Below, piece after piece: positions 25,001 through 39,300 of a stretch of DNA of 64,000 bases (within the stretch, counting starts at the first letter, position 1; each line of letters begins with the position of its first letter). Location of the stretch: positions 1,585,161 through 1,649,160 of the forward strand of contig CAADRB010000019.1 of NCBI GenBank assembly GCA_900708905.1. The letters run 5' to 3'. The DNA comes from Hymenolepis diminuta (lineage: Eukaryota; Platyhelminthes; Cestoda; Cyclophyllidea; Hymenolepididae). The notes below the pieces were generated by a model. The model was not told the origin of the DNA and did no database searches. It saw only the letters and a list, made by a program, of their open reading frames with translations. The translations under genes and the position numbers were made by a program.

Positions 25001-28000
25001 ATAAGAACCATACGACGTCTTACTATATTTATTGATTGAATTAGTACGCAAACTTATATGTCTCTTAAACACCATTTATTCTGCTATATTTACTTAAGAT
25101 TTCATTTTGGTCGACAAATGTTCTAATAAATATAGAATTAAACATCAAATAATTCTAGTATACTAGATGCATAGACTTAATCATTATCTCACAAAATTGA
25201 ATGACATGCTAAACCACTATTATAGTAAAGAAATAGAGAAGACGTGATTACAAAAGGAACTTTGCAAGTCCTTATTTCATTTCAGCTTAATGTTAGCTTT
25301 AGCCTTGGCCTTCTCAGCTCTCTCGAAGAATTTATAAATGAAGCATATTTTACACATCAAATGCACAAGTGTTATGACAATGGCATTTCTGTCTCGGAAA
25401 TCACAACCTTTTGGCATAAATATTTCATTTCTGCCTATTTTCTATTTAAATTTAATTTTTCTTCCCCAATAATCTTCCAGTTATAACGGGATATTATCTT
25501 AAAGGTGCGAAAACAAAATAATTTTGATTATATATTGTATGTTAGATGTTAGAGGTCAACAATATAAGCGTATCAGCATCAAAAATTGTGCTGTTTTAAC
25601 TCTTATCATCTGGCTTGGAATACAAAGAATTTACTGTCTGCCTCTTTGTCATCCTGACAAATGCAAATGTGTGAATACTTGTGTCCTAATTTGCATTAAT
25701 ACATACGTAATTCATTATTGATAAGTCCTAGAAATAATACCTAAATGATAACTATATTTTCCTTAAAATAAAACATTCGGCAGATTCCTTTGCCATCTTT
25801 TATTGTTTTTCTTTCATATAACTATCAGATATATGTCAGTTACAATAATTGCTTCCTTATGTTCGAATGATCAATCTAGAAAAAATTGCTTTATTGTTCG
25901 ATGCTATATGGCACGAATAAAATGCATACAAGTAGCGAATATTTTGTAATTTACGAAATCCTCTCCATGATAAAAATTCCCAGTGTTATACTCATTTAAT
26001 GCCAAAACCTAATGAGTTTTATTATTTAAAGATAATGTTACAACAAATTAACTAATTTTGTATTTAAGTTTGGTAATAGTTCTCTTATCAGCACGTACTG
26101 TGCTGTTAAACCTTCAATTTAGTGCTTTGTTCGATATCTGTGTCTTGAACTGGATGAAAATTAACAATTTTTTATAAATAGGAAAAATATTTAGAAGGCT
26201 CAAATTAGGTACAGTTGCAATTAGTTGCCGAGAGGAGGATTTGAATAATATGAAATATTGATAGTCTATGAACCACACCTCATGTACTGATTTAACTTTA
26301 AACTCATATTAGGCTATTTTGTTCCAAAAATATTTTTTTCCCGGTAAATAATTTTTTAGCCTGATAATGAAAATTAAAAACACTCTGGAGTGACCGCCAT
26401 GCATTATTTGGGCTGATAATCAAAATAAAATACATAAAAACTTGTAATTCTTCAGTTTTAAATTAAACAACATAATGAATATTGATATTCCATCACTGTA
26501 ATTTTTTAAGTAAATATTGCGAATCTGTCGCAATAAAGATGACGAATGAAAAAATTAAACTGTCGGTAGATTTAATTTATATTACAATGATTTCATTGGA
26601 CCTAACATAACATCCGCTTTCGAACTATAATATCCATTTTCGAAAATAAATGATTATCTATAAAAATGTGGATTGTTCAGTTTAGGTACACAAATTTGAA
26701 TAGAAAAAAGATATTCTTATGAAAATTTATAATATCTTCCTAATTCATTAATATATTTCGGAAATTGTGAAAAATAATTTACTAAATTAAATAAACTCAT
26801 CTATTTTAATAGGTTTGTTTCAGTTTTCTTAAAAATTTTATATATTTTGCAAAAGATTTAAACAAGGTTTACGGTTAAAGGGCGAAAACGAAAATATTTA
26901 CATTATTTATTTTAAGCAAATATTATACGGGGGTAATAAATCAGTCGCTCTATGTCCGCAGTGTCCAAAACCAAGTGGTTCGTTCCGATGAATTACAAAT
27001 TGACTGTGTGTGGTCGAAATGTTACAAGTTACATTTGTGATTAGTGAAAGGAGGGTGTCATGGATACAGATATCTTTTCTTCGGTCGTATATTCACACAT
27101 GAGGCGTTAAAGAATGTGGAAAGCGATGTCTTAACTTACCAACTTAATCATAATCAGTTGGTTAAGCGGTTTTCCTTTCCTTGATTAATTGTAACACTGT
27201 AAGATATTTGTATCCAAATTGTTCACTGCTTTGTCAAGTTAACCAAACCATAGACCAAATTTCCAAAGCTAAACAAACGATTAACAAACGTCTTATTCAT
27301 ATTAATTGAAATTTGCTCATCTTTTTTATCAAAACTGCCACTGTAATATTTTAGCTCCCCGTTTTCAAACCAGTTATTTCTCATTAAGGCTAAGCGACTG
27401 GAGTGTACGTGTGTTAGTTGCCAAGTTGGATTACCGTAAAATTTATATTTACTTCTCAGTAAGCTTCTAATAACCCCTGTGAAAAGTAACCAGTAAAGTA
27501 ATTTAACACCATGCATTGAGATACTTGGCTTTAGGGTTAAAAACATGCGTAAAATAATTTTTTTTGAATAAGCTACCATAGTTTATGTCTTTCATTAATA
27601 TTTTATGAATTTCAAAATAAAATATAAATGTTCACCACCGAAACTGCATATTTATGAAGATCATTGAATAATCACTGCCATTGAAAAAAAATCAAAATTC
27701 GGACGCAAAAATTCAACGCGGGCACTTTTGTTGAAGCCTTCTTTGTTAGTTTATGCTGAGGATAAATATTTGCGTTTATCAAAAAATTCGATTAATATAA
27801 ACTTGTTATTTTTTATAATTATTAATAAATCTAATTTCCTTCTGAAATGAAGTAAATTAAATGAGTAATTGAATGTTGACATGAAATTCAAAGAAAATTT
27901 TCTGGGAGAATAAATATAACAGTCACATTATGTTTTCCCCTAAATTATAGTATATTTTTTATTTTTCCCCATATGCCGAATAAGGTAATTTAATTGATTG

Positions 28001-28194
28001 ATGGCTATTGGTCGGATCTCAAAAGAATTAAATTATAAGAATATAAGTAAGCAAATTTGGACTCTCACTTCCCGATGACAAATATGCCTAAATACAATAT
28101 TTTGCCCTAAAGTCCGACAAATTGTAATTAATTTTAGTCATAGAGGTTGTAAATATGGCCTTCAATTGGTATCTGTTTTTGAAAATGCAGCAAG
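19021..28194. other. Gene-free AT-rich stretch
   Basis: No gene recognised. Tracts of more balanced composition at 19,570-20,060 and 26,940-27,180 may be decayed repeats, but no partner was found in the window. A 118-codon open frame at 27,223-27,579 (minus) has no recognisable domain and is near the length expected by chance. Confidence 0.5.
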
Positions 28195-28345
28195 AAGTCT
28201 TCTTTAAGTGAAGAAGAAGATTTTTAACTAGTCACAATCTCATAAACTAGATCTCTCTACTCTTTCAAATCGTTTCACTTCCGTATCCGCTTGTACAAGC
28301 ACATACTATCTTTATTAGAGAATGGATAAATATTGGAGTATTGCG
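28195..28345 (+). repeat. Dispersed repeat R4, copy 3
   Basis: It shares AGATCTCTCTAC and then CTTTCAAATCGTTTC with the copy at 7.65 kb, and spacing is kept through the following 70 bases. A G+C-richer tract follows at 28,370-28,490 that may extend the repeat but was not matched. Confidence 0.4.
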
Positions 28346-31300
28346 GGATAGGAAATTATTTTGTAATTCAACCTCGGCGTCACTGTCCTGGATATTCTCC
28401 CAGTTTAATCAATCGCGGCGCCGTTCCACATTTTAATTAGTTCTCGGGGTTAATCTAATTAACTTAATGACTGGGTTATGAACCACGCTAATTGGAAATG
28501 GGCTAGAATTTTTTAAATATTAACCACAAAACTAAACAAAAATGTTAAAAAGTGATCTTTACTATTAGCTTTGAAAAAAAACTCCATTTCACACCATTTA
28601 TCAGTAAACGGGCGGAATTAATTTCATAGGTAAATTTTTAGATCGGATCTTAATGAAACATGATTACAACACTTATTACAGTAATGCAAAATAATGGCAA
28701 ATATTTCATACTAATATCTCCTTTTAGACAATTTTGCAATAAACATATTTTAAAATTAGTTTCACCGTCGCCACAACTTACTGCATTTTTTCACCATTGT
28801 AATCGAGTCTTATTAAGAAGGTCTTGATTGCAGAGCTGCGAGAAAAGAAACGGATCTATTTATACTGACTAAACACCTGTCAAAATTGATTAATTTAAAG
28901 ATTACTGTTCTGTATTAGAATAAATCGTACCTATCAGTAATATGGTAAGCTTTGGAATACTGAATTGGCATTTAATTAATTAAAAGAATAATATCAATGC
29001 GTCTGCTTAAAAAAGTTTCATTTTTTTAATTTTGCAAGAAACCGCAATCAAATTTGATAAACAGATACAGATTGGCTGGTCTTTCACTTTCGCTTCAAAT
29101 TAGTTTTTTTAGGGGTTAGGAAAGCCGAAAATTGGCGAGTTTTATTTTGACTTATAGAGAAAATGAGTTTAAGTGAGAGAAGCATTGGTATCTTTGATCG
29201 GTTTCATAGTCGCTAATTCATCTAGTTTAGCAGGTAAACTTAAAAGGGAAAATGCTTTTGAAAATTAAATTTCAAAGTTAAATTAATTATAGATATCACT
29301 ATGTGAGGACAACGAATTACTTAATTACAAACGAGTTTTTTGATGGATGACTTTACGTGATGAGACTGAGATTTCAAATAATATATGGAGTAAAGATGTT
29401 ACGATCAAACTACTAAATTAAATTAATGCAAATCTGTTTTACTTTGTCTAAAAATTTGTTATTTTTAAAATTAATTTAAGGCATTAATTTGATAATGTTT
29501 AATTTAATTATGTTTAGAACGATTAAATTTCTTATTTTACATTATATATCAGAAAAATGAGCAAATAAACATGTCCAGTTTCCAAGATCCTTCGATCATT
29601 GACATTCTTGTAATAAGCATAATATAGAAATGCATAGTAATATTTTTTTATTCTATTAATTTTCAAAATATATTTAGATGCAGCGATTTAAAATAAAAGT
29701 AGAGAGATTTAATTAATACATATAAAAGAAAAGTCAATATGAGGGAAATAAATTTAAAATTATTCGCTAAGGGTTTGCAAATAAAAATAAAAGCATTCGA
29801 GTTAAGTGTATCAATTTATGAAATTTAATAAATGACTAACGATAATTTCTAATCGGATTTAATTTAAGAAATTATGTTTGAACGAAATCCGTAAAAGAAC
29901 CTGAAACATTTCCACTTTTCAAATATTTCTCAAATTAGGCACTTAAATATGAGCAGTCTTATGTGGCGTGATGGAAATTGATTTTAAATCAAAATTTACC
30001 TTAATCTGTGCAGGTTTAAATTATCTCTTGCTCATAAACAATTTTCTTGAGTTTTAAATATCAAAATAGATATTTTACCCATTCATATGAATATATATTC
30101 GCTTATGAAGCTTTAGTAGTTCTAATCTTATATTGGGGACCGGACTAAATTAGGCTGGACATCCTCTGTTATAATTATTTACCTTTCTGTGGCAAACAGG
30201 ATATAATAGCTTTTCTAAATGAGAGACCGATAGCTGAGCAGGACTAAAGGCACAATTTACAACTGGAAATGAACGTGAGTGAAAGAAGAACGGAGTAAAA
30301 ATATGATTTGGGGGAAAAGAGGGGATGGCATCAGTAGTGAGCGATGAAAATTCAGATTGCCGGAAATAGCCAAAATAAGGTGTGTTGAGGCAGTTTACAG
30401 ATTTTACGTCCTGTATTTGTTGATGAGCAACCAAAATTAGTAGACGCGCAACTCATGAAGACTTATGGGTTTGAGTGCGCAGGTACTACATTAAAAAGCT
30501 TAATCTTTGATGAGATCGTGAGAATCGAGTGTCTGTATCACCAGTCATATAATTGATGACTCGCTGGATTTTATAGGTGATAGCTAAGTTACCAAGAAAT
30601 AAGGGTAGTAAAAATCACTACACAATACTTAACAACTACGTTGATTAAAAACAATTTAAGTAAGCGCGAATACGTAAAAATTATTTTTATCAAAACGAAT
30701 TTAATTAATATTGCTGAGAACTTTTAAGAATTTATGGAGAAACCCTTCATATCAACTGAATTTATCTTTCAAAATGAAATAGCGGCGTCCGTATGAAGTT
30801 TATCTTGATAACTTACTAAAAGTCAGTTTCGCTTAATAAAATTTGTTTATTGATCTTATCAGCAACAGTTTGCAGAATTTGGTGAACATATTTATGCATA
30901 TTGCTGGGAATTCCACATACTATTTTTACAGTCACTAAACAACTCTGATACGTGTGTTATTCTGCTTCAGAATATATATTTAATTAGCATTCAATAATTA
31001 TGAGCTGATAATTACATGGGGTGAATGCAAACAATATGACATTTTTCATTTGTTATTCTTAGAATCCGTAGTCAAATTCATTTAGATAAAAAGAATATGT
31101 CTCTAAAACAGCCCACGTCAGTCAGGTAAAACTGAAAGTTTTCACTTTTTAAAAGCTTGTATTATAATTTATATTAAAGCAATAGCTTGATTAAAAATAT
31201 TCTTTCAAATGGGGATCATTTAACAAATCAGTTAAATTTTATCGTCAATTTAGGACTTTTATAAATTGCCTCATAATGAAGCTCTCATTCTAAGAGATTA

Positions 31301-34300
31301 AAAGCAAAATCTGTTACTTCTGGGCGTCAACGGTACTTGCTTCTAATCACTGCAAATATTAATCATGAAGGAGGTGTGAAAGTGTCACGAAGGCGCTACT
31401 TCTTACAATTTACAAAGCCAAGCAGGTAAGTACAAGTAGACAGTAAAAACACAAATGGCACATTGTTGAAGGCATAATAAAATGTCACTTGTGTGTGCCG
31501 CTGAATTAAAACAAGTTTGATTAGTGTTCGTGATTATCATAAATATTAAGTAGTTCTGGTTCTTCAGAGAAATTTTTCCTTTTTGGGCATCAGTATTTGA
31601 AAGATTTTGCCCTATTTGAACTTTATACAAGCCACAACTAGCTTATTGCAATGGAGTAGTAATATTTAATAAGTTTAACATAACATGAATGCAAAAGCAA
31701 GAAGCAAAATTAAAAATATAATTTTTTATTTAAATTATAAAATATATATGCTTGAAAAAATATTCAAAAAACCTTCAAGAAAATTTTGTTTACTTAATTT
31801 AATTGACATTCTGTGAGGGTTGGAAAATTTCCCCTAAATGCGCTTGGAAATTATCATTAATATGATGATATTCAAATTATTGCCTAAACAATGCATATTA
31901 GATTAGAAATAAATAATCTTTTCCATAAGTGGAGGCATTTAAAACAAAATTTTATCATGTTAATTAGATCAAGGTACAAACTCTGTTTACTGCTCTGCAG
32001 CATCTATTTTAGCGTTTCATGAAAGGCTGTAAAAGATGGGGGCAAATCGCTGAAAATGTCGTGCCAATCTTAAAGGAGAATTAAAGCGTCTTCAAAACAA
32101 TTTATTTATATGAAATGCATTTCTTATGCTAAAAATCATCCTGACATCCCTTATGCTTAAACGTCATGCATTATTATGACTATATCATTATAATTGGGTA
32201 TTTACCAGAATATTAACATCAATATAAGTATACCGCTTTATTTAATCTGTGTTATTTATTAATTTTTATTCACCAATAAAATTCTATTTTTCCTTACATA
32301 GTTGGAAGATAAAAATGAAATGGTTAAAGTAGTTCGAATGCCATAAATGAAAACATTTATAAAATTCCTGATACTTCTGCAAAAGTCTGCTAAATATAAT
32401 ACGAGTATTGACGCATTTTTATTGATAGTATTCGCATTGCAATATTCAATGTTTGTTAAATATTGCACCATTTGACCAAAATTGCGTAGTATTTAATAAA
32501 TAAAATTAAAATAAAAATTTTAAAGGCGGGATTTAAATAAAAACAAAATCTGAAATAAGAAATCCCAAGGATTTGTGAAGTATAAGACAATTAAGAACTT
32601 CAGACATTGGCTTAAACAAATTGATCATGTCAAATTTAAAGTCTTATAAAAGAAAAACAATTTTTTGTGAGTAAAATTCCTTGTGGGACGAGATATATTA
32701 TTTCATTATTTTTTGAGAAATGACCAGAATTTATATGATTCAAGTCCATTTTCGATGCCTAGAAATATAGAAATAGAGTCATTAAACCTATGAATAATCA
32801 TTGGAATATTAAAATGTGCGTGGAATGCCTACTGAGGAAATTAATTACATTATTTAATTTGAAATTATAAAATTTGGAATGATTTCCACCTTTTTTACCT
32901 AAAAAAATTAGAACTAAGTGTTCTTGTTGGTTTCTTATTCGAACTTCTTGAGTCCAGGACATGTGACACGGTCTAAGGTGTGTTTGACTTGCAATTTGCA
33001 ATGCATAAATTTTCAGATGTAAAGAAATTTATAGTTGTTATAATTCAGAACATGTAAAAATTGCTTGCCGATTCAAAATAATCCGTATATATTAGTTCCA
33101 TTTAACTAGACTTCAAGCGCAGTTATTTTACATAAAAGGAAAATTTGATTAAAAAATCGATTTGATTTATTTTATTTATATGACTTTGAATTTTCATTTA
33201 TTCCTCTGATTTCTAAACTTAAAATTCTAAAATTATTATTAAAAATTATCACTAATTACTACATGGGCAGAATATAAATGGAATTGGCATGATAATATTG
33301 ATCTGTAGAATAAAATCCAAAATACTCCGCATGTCTTCCAGATTGACTAATTAAATGATCCTCATTAACAAAGGTTAGGAGTTTCCATTCAAAAATTAGA
33401 ACCGAGAAAAGACCATGTTCTTTTAAATTTCATCACATGTCAGAAATGTATCGAGCTTAATAGTCATTATTTCATTCGCCGAAGAAGTACTTGAATTGTT
33501 AATTCAGAAGTTCATAAGTTATCGACAATAATTTGTCTGTAATTTAAGCTCAAACATAAAGGTATTAATCTGAAGTTTAAGAAGGCGAAATTAGGTTCCA
33601 TTTTTAATTTTACGCAATAGAATATTTTGCATTTTTGTTTGAAACTTCAATAATAATCAACTGTTTTAAAACGAATAAAAATCTAGAGATGTGCGCGTTA
33701 TGAAACAAATGTTTTGCCCATTTGGAGCATAATAAACCTTATCTGTTACATGATTTGCGCATAACCAGGCGCTTTTAAAGTCTATTAAATAACTTTCGCC
33801 CACTTATTATGTTCTTCGGTTTATGTAATTACCAACATTGTGAGATTGAAGCCTCTCTTAATTTCCTTTCTTAAAAATCTTGTCTAATTTAATTTAATTT
33901 AATTTTGCAATGTGGATAGGTAAACATTATTTAAGAACTATTTTAAATAATAATCCAAAAGTAAAAGTCGCCTATCAACTTCGAAAAGTGTTGAATAAAG
34001 ATATTTTAGAGTGAAAAAAATTTTTGATTGCATATTAACTTGAATTTGCCATAATATTAATTGCAATAAATGAAATTTTTGGTTTGAAAAGTCTGCCATT
34101 TTTCAATGATTATCGTGACTAATTTCTTACTGAAAAGTTTTGTTTTCTATTTATAGAATAAATAATTATTATTTCGTTGGCTGATAACTAAACTTTTACA
34201 TATTGAACCAGGATTATGACATTTTTATTCGAATGTAATTAACTTTTCGGATTCGGAGAAAAGTAATTGCAGATACATTAAAGATAGTGTAAATTGCATG

Positions 34301-36114
34301 AATCCATTAATATAAAAATATAAATTCTTAATTTTTTCCATGTTCATTTCTAAAGTAACAAATTTATGCGTTTGTCCGTATTTATTAGTCATATTTACTG
34401 TTGTCCTGTAGGTCAATTGGTCTTGAATAATGAGAAATGAAAACTGACGTCAAAAACACTGTCATGAAAAGGTTTCAAGTATCATAACAATCCAGCCCAA
34501 AACAATTTAATATAAAATTGAAGTCCGGGTAACTTATTAGATATCATGGCAATGGTTATTTGTAGTGAATTGTCTCATTGTCTTATTGAGCTATTGTAGA
34601 CTGAATACATAATATTCGTGCTATTTGAAAAACAAAGAGGGAGAGGGCAATGGGTAAGGTATCCTGATATAACAAGGGTGTAACATTAGTATTATACAAT
34701 GTAGGGTGCTGGCTGTCAGAAGATATGTTTGAGTATTTAAGTTATGTATATATATACATATAAATATCAAGGTCGCGCATCTTCGTCGCTTTAAGTCTCA
34801 TTAGCTTTATTTTGTCCTCTTCATATGTTTTCCTTTTAACCTGGCTTCTCCGCTTTACTGTGTCAATTTTGACCACTCTATCTCTAACTTAGGGATATTT
34901 GAAGGTGTCATAGATAACAACAATCTCTTGGATAGGGACTGAGAGAATTGTCATTTTCTATAGAGCTTAAAATGACGTAATGGATTATTTTAAAATCATA
35001 TATTAATTGGATTATATATCATTGTTCTCAAATGAAATTAAAAATTTACACTTGAGCTGGGACAATTATAACTGAATTAATTCTTCTACATGGATTTTAA
35101 GATAAAATTATATCTTTAAATTACACAACTATACAAGGCCTACAAATGAATGAAAATTTTGATTAATCCTATTTAAGTGCAAGTAAATAGTGGTTAATTC
35201 TAAGATAAAGACATTAATTAATTTAATTTAATTATGAAATAATGCGCATAAGATTCAATTTTAAATCTTCAAAGTTTAATAAATAAGACATTTTTGGATG
35301 GTAACAGCCTTGTTGTAAGAGATTTAAAAATTCAAACTAAACTAAATTAGGAACAATTTAAAGTTAAAAAGTGCGTAATAAAAATGAAAAAATGTAAAAT
35401 TGAAACATCACACTACAAAATATTATAAAATAGCATTTATAAATACTATAACGCAAATTTTCAATAGCTGACATTTCTGAATTTCAACTGGTGAAGTACA
35501 CATTGTTTTCGATAACATTTTCAATGATACTTTTTAACAGTTGTTATAAAATATGTGTCTTCTTTTGGTAAATTTTACTAATGTATGATATAGTAATAAC
35601 CATGCAAGTTTTACCATGACGCGATTCGTTGTTTTTCGCATTTGGTCGCTTCTTTTGGTAAATGGTCGAAAATTGTTTTAATTTAGACATAGAACCTTTC
35701 ATTCAAAAAAAGTGAAGAAAAACTCTATTTGAAAGTTAATTTTATTTCGCTTTACAGATATTTTATCATTTTGGTTACTAAATACAAACAGATTTATTAA
35801 AGGAACTCGAAATACACATATCAATATGAATCGAAAACTACGCTAAATGTATTGAAATTAACTCTATCTTGAAAGCAATTCTGCTGCTGTTTGGTAATAA
35901 AAGATCATCTATATTTATGGCAGTTATGCTGTACTTTTACGAGATTCCATTAATTCAGCACACTGATTTAAAATTTTCTTTCAAATTTTACCACTTCACA
36001 GTCTCACATTGTAGTTTCAATGTGTTATAGACGTTCGTCATTAGCAGTACACATTTACATCTGATCATATCGGGAAGCAGTGATGCGAATTTTTTGCTTA
36101 ATAAACAAATAAAT
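28346..36114. other. Gene-free AT-rich stretch
   Basis: No gene recognised. A G+C-richer tract at 28,370-28,490 follows R4 copy 3. A tract at 30,130-30,480 has a 94-codon minus-strand frame without recognisable features. Confidence 0.5.
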
Positions 36115-36325
36115 AAGTGTAGGCGTTGCTTTAACGGGTGAGACGAAAGCTCCTACTTTATAAGTGTTTGCAATCGACACAAAATCACCCTCTAATTTTC
36201 TCCACCGCGATCATTATTTTGAATTTGTGGCAGATATAAGCACAGGATTATCTGTGCAGATGAACGAATTTCTGGATTCAGGAGGTGAGAATGACATAAA
36301 CGCTGTCGATTGATACGGTGTTAGT
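36115..36325 (+). repeat. Dispersed repeat R5, copy 1
   Basis: It aligns with 60,990-61,225 over its whole length: AGGCGTTGCTTTAACGGG, AAATCACCCTCTAATTTTCT, GGCAGATATAAGCAC, GCAGATG, TTTCTGG, then GGAGGTGA and GTCG. The blocks keep order and spacing. It is non-coding as far as can be seen. Confidence 0.6.
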
Positions 36326-39300
36326 TAACATTATTTTCAGCAGCTCGGTCATTAAAATTGTATTATCACCGATACTAGTGATAGACTAGTAATCTAAGTA
36401 GTAAACTGGCATGCTCCAACCGCACTTAGCAGACTTAGAAAAGGAAAGATGGAAAGCTTGTGACTGAAGGAAGACTCGATTTGCTTTTATTGTGAAAGCA
36501 TAGTTTTTTTATATAAAGTTAATATATTGGCCATCCGACCAACCTTTGATATTCTCGGTGTGAAACTTTGTTCTTAGCTTTGAAAATACAAGAACTGTAA
36601 TTGAAAAATCCATCACTACAGCCAGTAAATTTTTTGCAAAATTTAATGAATTCCATGCAGATATAGAAAAAAATCCTCTTTGGGCAGCAAAAAATATAGG
36701 GTACATCTATGACAAAACTCCTTTTTACTTTTTCATTACCACTGTTCGATTAAATGATCGTGGGATTATGGGAGTGTGGACAAATAAGTACGTTAAAATA
36801 TACCATCGTTGCCTTATACATTATTATATTTTGAATCGCTCAGTCTTTACGCTTAATATTAAAACACAACTTAGGGACAAAATAAGAAAAGAAAGATTGC
36901 AGTCAATTTTAATTAAAAACAAACTCTGACTTTCATCTTTCATATTTACTTTCAAAGTTCAGGTATTATGATGACTTGTTCATCAAAGCTTTTGTGTCGG
37001 TGGCACATTAGTCTCCATACACATCTTTCATGTTGGAAATCACGTATTTGATACTCGTCAGTGCACACCCGTTGAGTGGAATGGACAATCCTAATAGTTA
37101 AGTCTGGCTAATATTGAGGGTGGGTGAAATCGAGTCCCTCGTCGGGGATGCTTTATGAGGCTATTCTCTACTCAAAGTGAGCGTATTAAAACGCTTCTCT
37201 AAATGACCTTGAAGTTATTTTCATAGTTTGTAATTTTCGTTTTGAACAAGTAACGGAGGAAGTAAATACATGATTAATGAATATGATTTTGTTCATTGTA
37301 ATTATTACACTAAAATGAAATAAATCCTTTGCGGTTTAAAGTTACTTAGTTCCAATATGAAAAAGTCGGAGTTTCTATTCTTTTACGAGGTTTTACTGTT
37401 TCTTTTTCATTCTAAGGACTGTTAAACTGACCTATGACAGTATATTTAGGACACAGGGAATTTAAATGAATTTTTATCATGAAATACAGTCGTATTTAGG
37501 TCATACACAAATATGTTCATTAGTGTAAATGTTCATTTTCCAAAAAAAGTGATATGAAAGCTTTGCCTTGTATATAACTTGTGGATACAAAGATATTTTA
37601 ACGTTCTTTTAATAACCTAAATAAAGGAAGAGCTAATCACCGAAAAATGTTTCAAAATTGCTCCATAACTGAAATATAAATGCCACACTTTCCTTTAGAC
37701 ATAGTGAAATGCTCAGATATTTTCAATATAATGGAAATATCTTCTCAGTCCTGATAAAAAATACACATGAAGCATTTAATCCAACGCACTAGGTCCCAAA
37801 TTTTAAAGCTCTTGTTTTGAAATTTATCCTCCCGAAAGCTTGTTTTACCGGTTGTGATATATTAATTTCGCAGCAGCTTCAATTCCAAAATACTAATAGA
37901 AGTCTACTTAGCAATCGGTAAACTATTTAAATAATAGCAAACATTAAAGAAAATGCTTGGCCGCAAGTTCTCTATCCGTAAGTTTTCAAAGATATTAAGC
38001 AAATTAATAATTGAAATTTATTTGAGAATAAAAGGCAACAGGACGATATAGTGTGCTTATTGCTTATTTATAGACCGCTAATCTTACATACCTTGTCCAA
38101 TTGTCTGGCTTGGACAAATTGATGGTAAAGGGTTTTCGCGTTTGTCCTTCATGACCACAAATATTGAGTATACATCTCTCCCAATATGTCAAATTCTATT
38201 TGTATTAACATATTATGCCAAATATCAACATCGATCTGTTCTAATAAAATGGGTAATTTAGAAAATTTATTGACAGACCGGCAAGTCAGTTGTTCTAAAC
38301 TTTAAGTATAGTAGTATATAATAAGTAGTATATTATGATAAATGAATCCATTTCTAGCTTATAGCAATAATACAACTTCTAATAGTGATATTGCAAGGTC
38401 GGGTTTTAATTTTGGACCGCATGAAAGACTTTGCACATTATAAAGATTTAAAATCGATTGCTACATTGCAAAAATTAAAGAATCGCGTCTTAGTTGTTTA
38501 GTATATCATTTTAAAGTAAAATTTACATTCTGAAGACAAGATTGAAGTGGGGAAAACTACTAGAAATAGATAATGAGGTCAGAGTATGGCAGGTCTGGTT
38601 TTATTTGATTTTCTAACAGTTCAATTTGCACAGTCTCCTCAAGAACTCCGGATGAGAGATGTATTCAGAGCTCACTAAGCTGTAACAATCCATGCCCTAT
38701 CAGTTGTTTTATTTCCTTACGTACCCTCTTTTATTTTTCATTATTCGTCCTTCAACAAGTTCTCTGTTGTCATCTCTTAGTCACAGCAGGCAAGTGATAT
38801 TCTATTATTTGTGAGAAAATGGAGCTTTATGAGTAATTTATATACTATGCTAAGAATGCATAATGATTACTAATTATGGGGATAGAAAAAATTTTCAGAA
38901 GATGAATTTCTTTTTTGAAAGAAATTACTAAATTAATACTCTGCTAATATAAACGGGCCTTTTGTTAAATATAGGACTAATATCTTCCAGAAATATTGAT
39001 TAAGGTACTCTAAAGTAATTTTACTTTGATCACAAATAGGTTTAATAGAATTCGAAATGCTAAGAGCAGCATGGGTATTACTGAGAGGCTTGGGAATTCA
39101 TTTAATTCTGAGTCATTTATATACCCATGGGAAGTTTTACTTAGTCATCACAGATGTCGTTGCTTAGTCATAAATTCTTCACTGATGTATACGATATTAT
39201 GAACAAATGTTGTGATGAACAATTCAAAAATGGACGTCTCGAATAGGCAATATATGTTTTATTGGAGACTAGTGAATAATTTAATGATGTACGTTGAGTT

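Noticed and set aside
27223..27579. 118-codon minus-strand open frame
   Set aside because: No recognisable motif. A frame of this length is expected about once in a window of this size and composition.
37120..37150. A tRNA T-arm-like string (AATCGAGTCCCTCG)
   Set aside because: No matching acceptor stem, D arm or anticodon arm could be placed around it.
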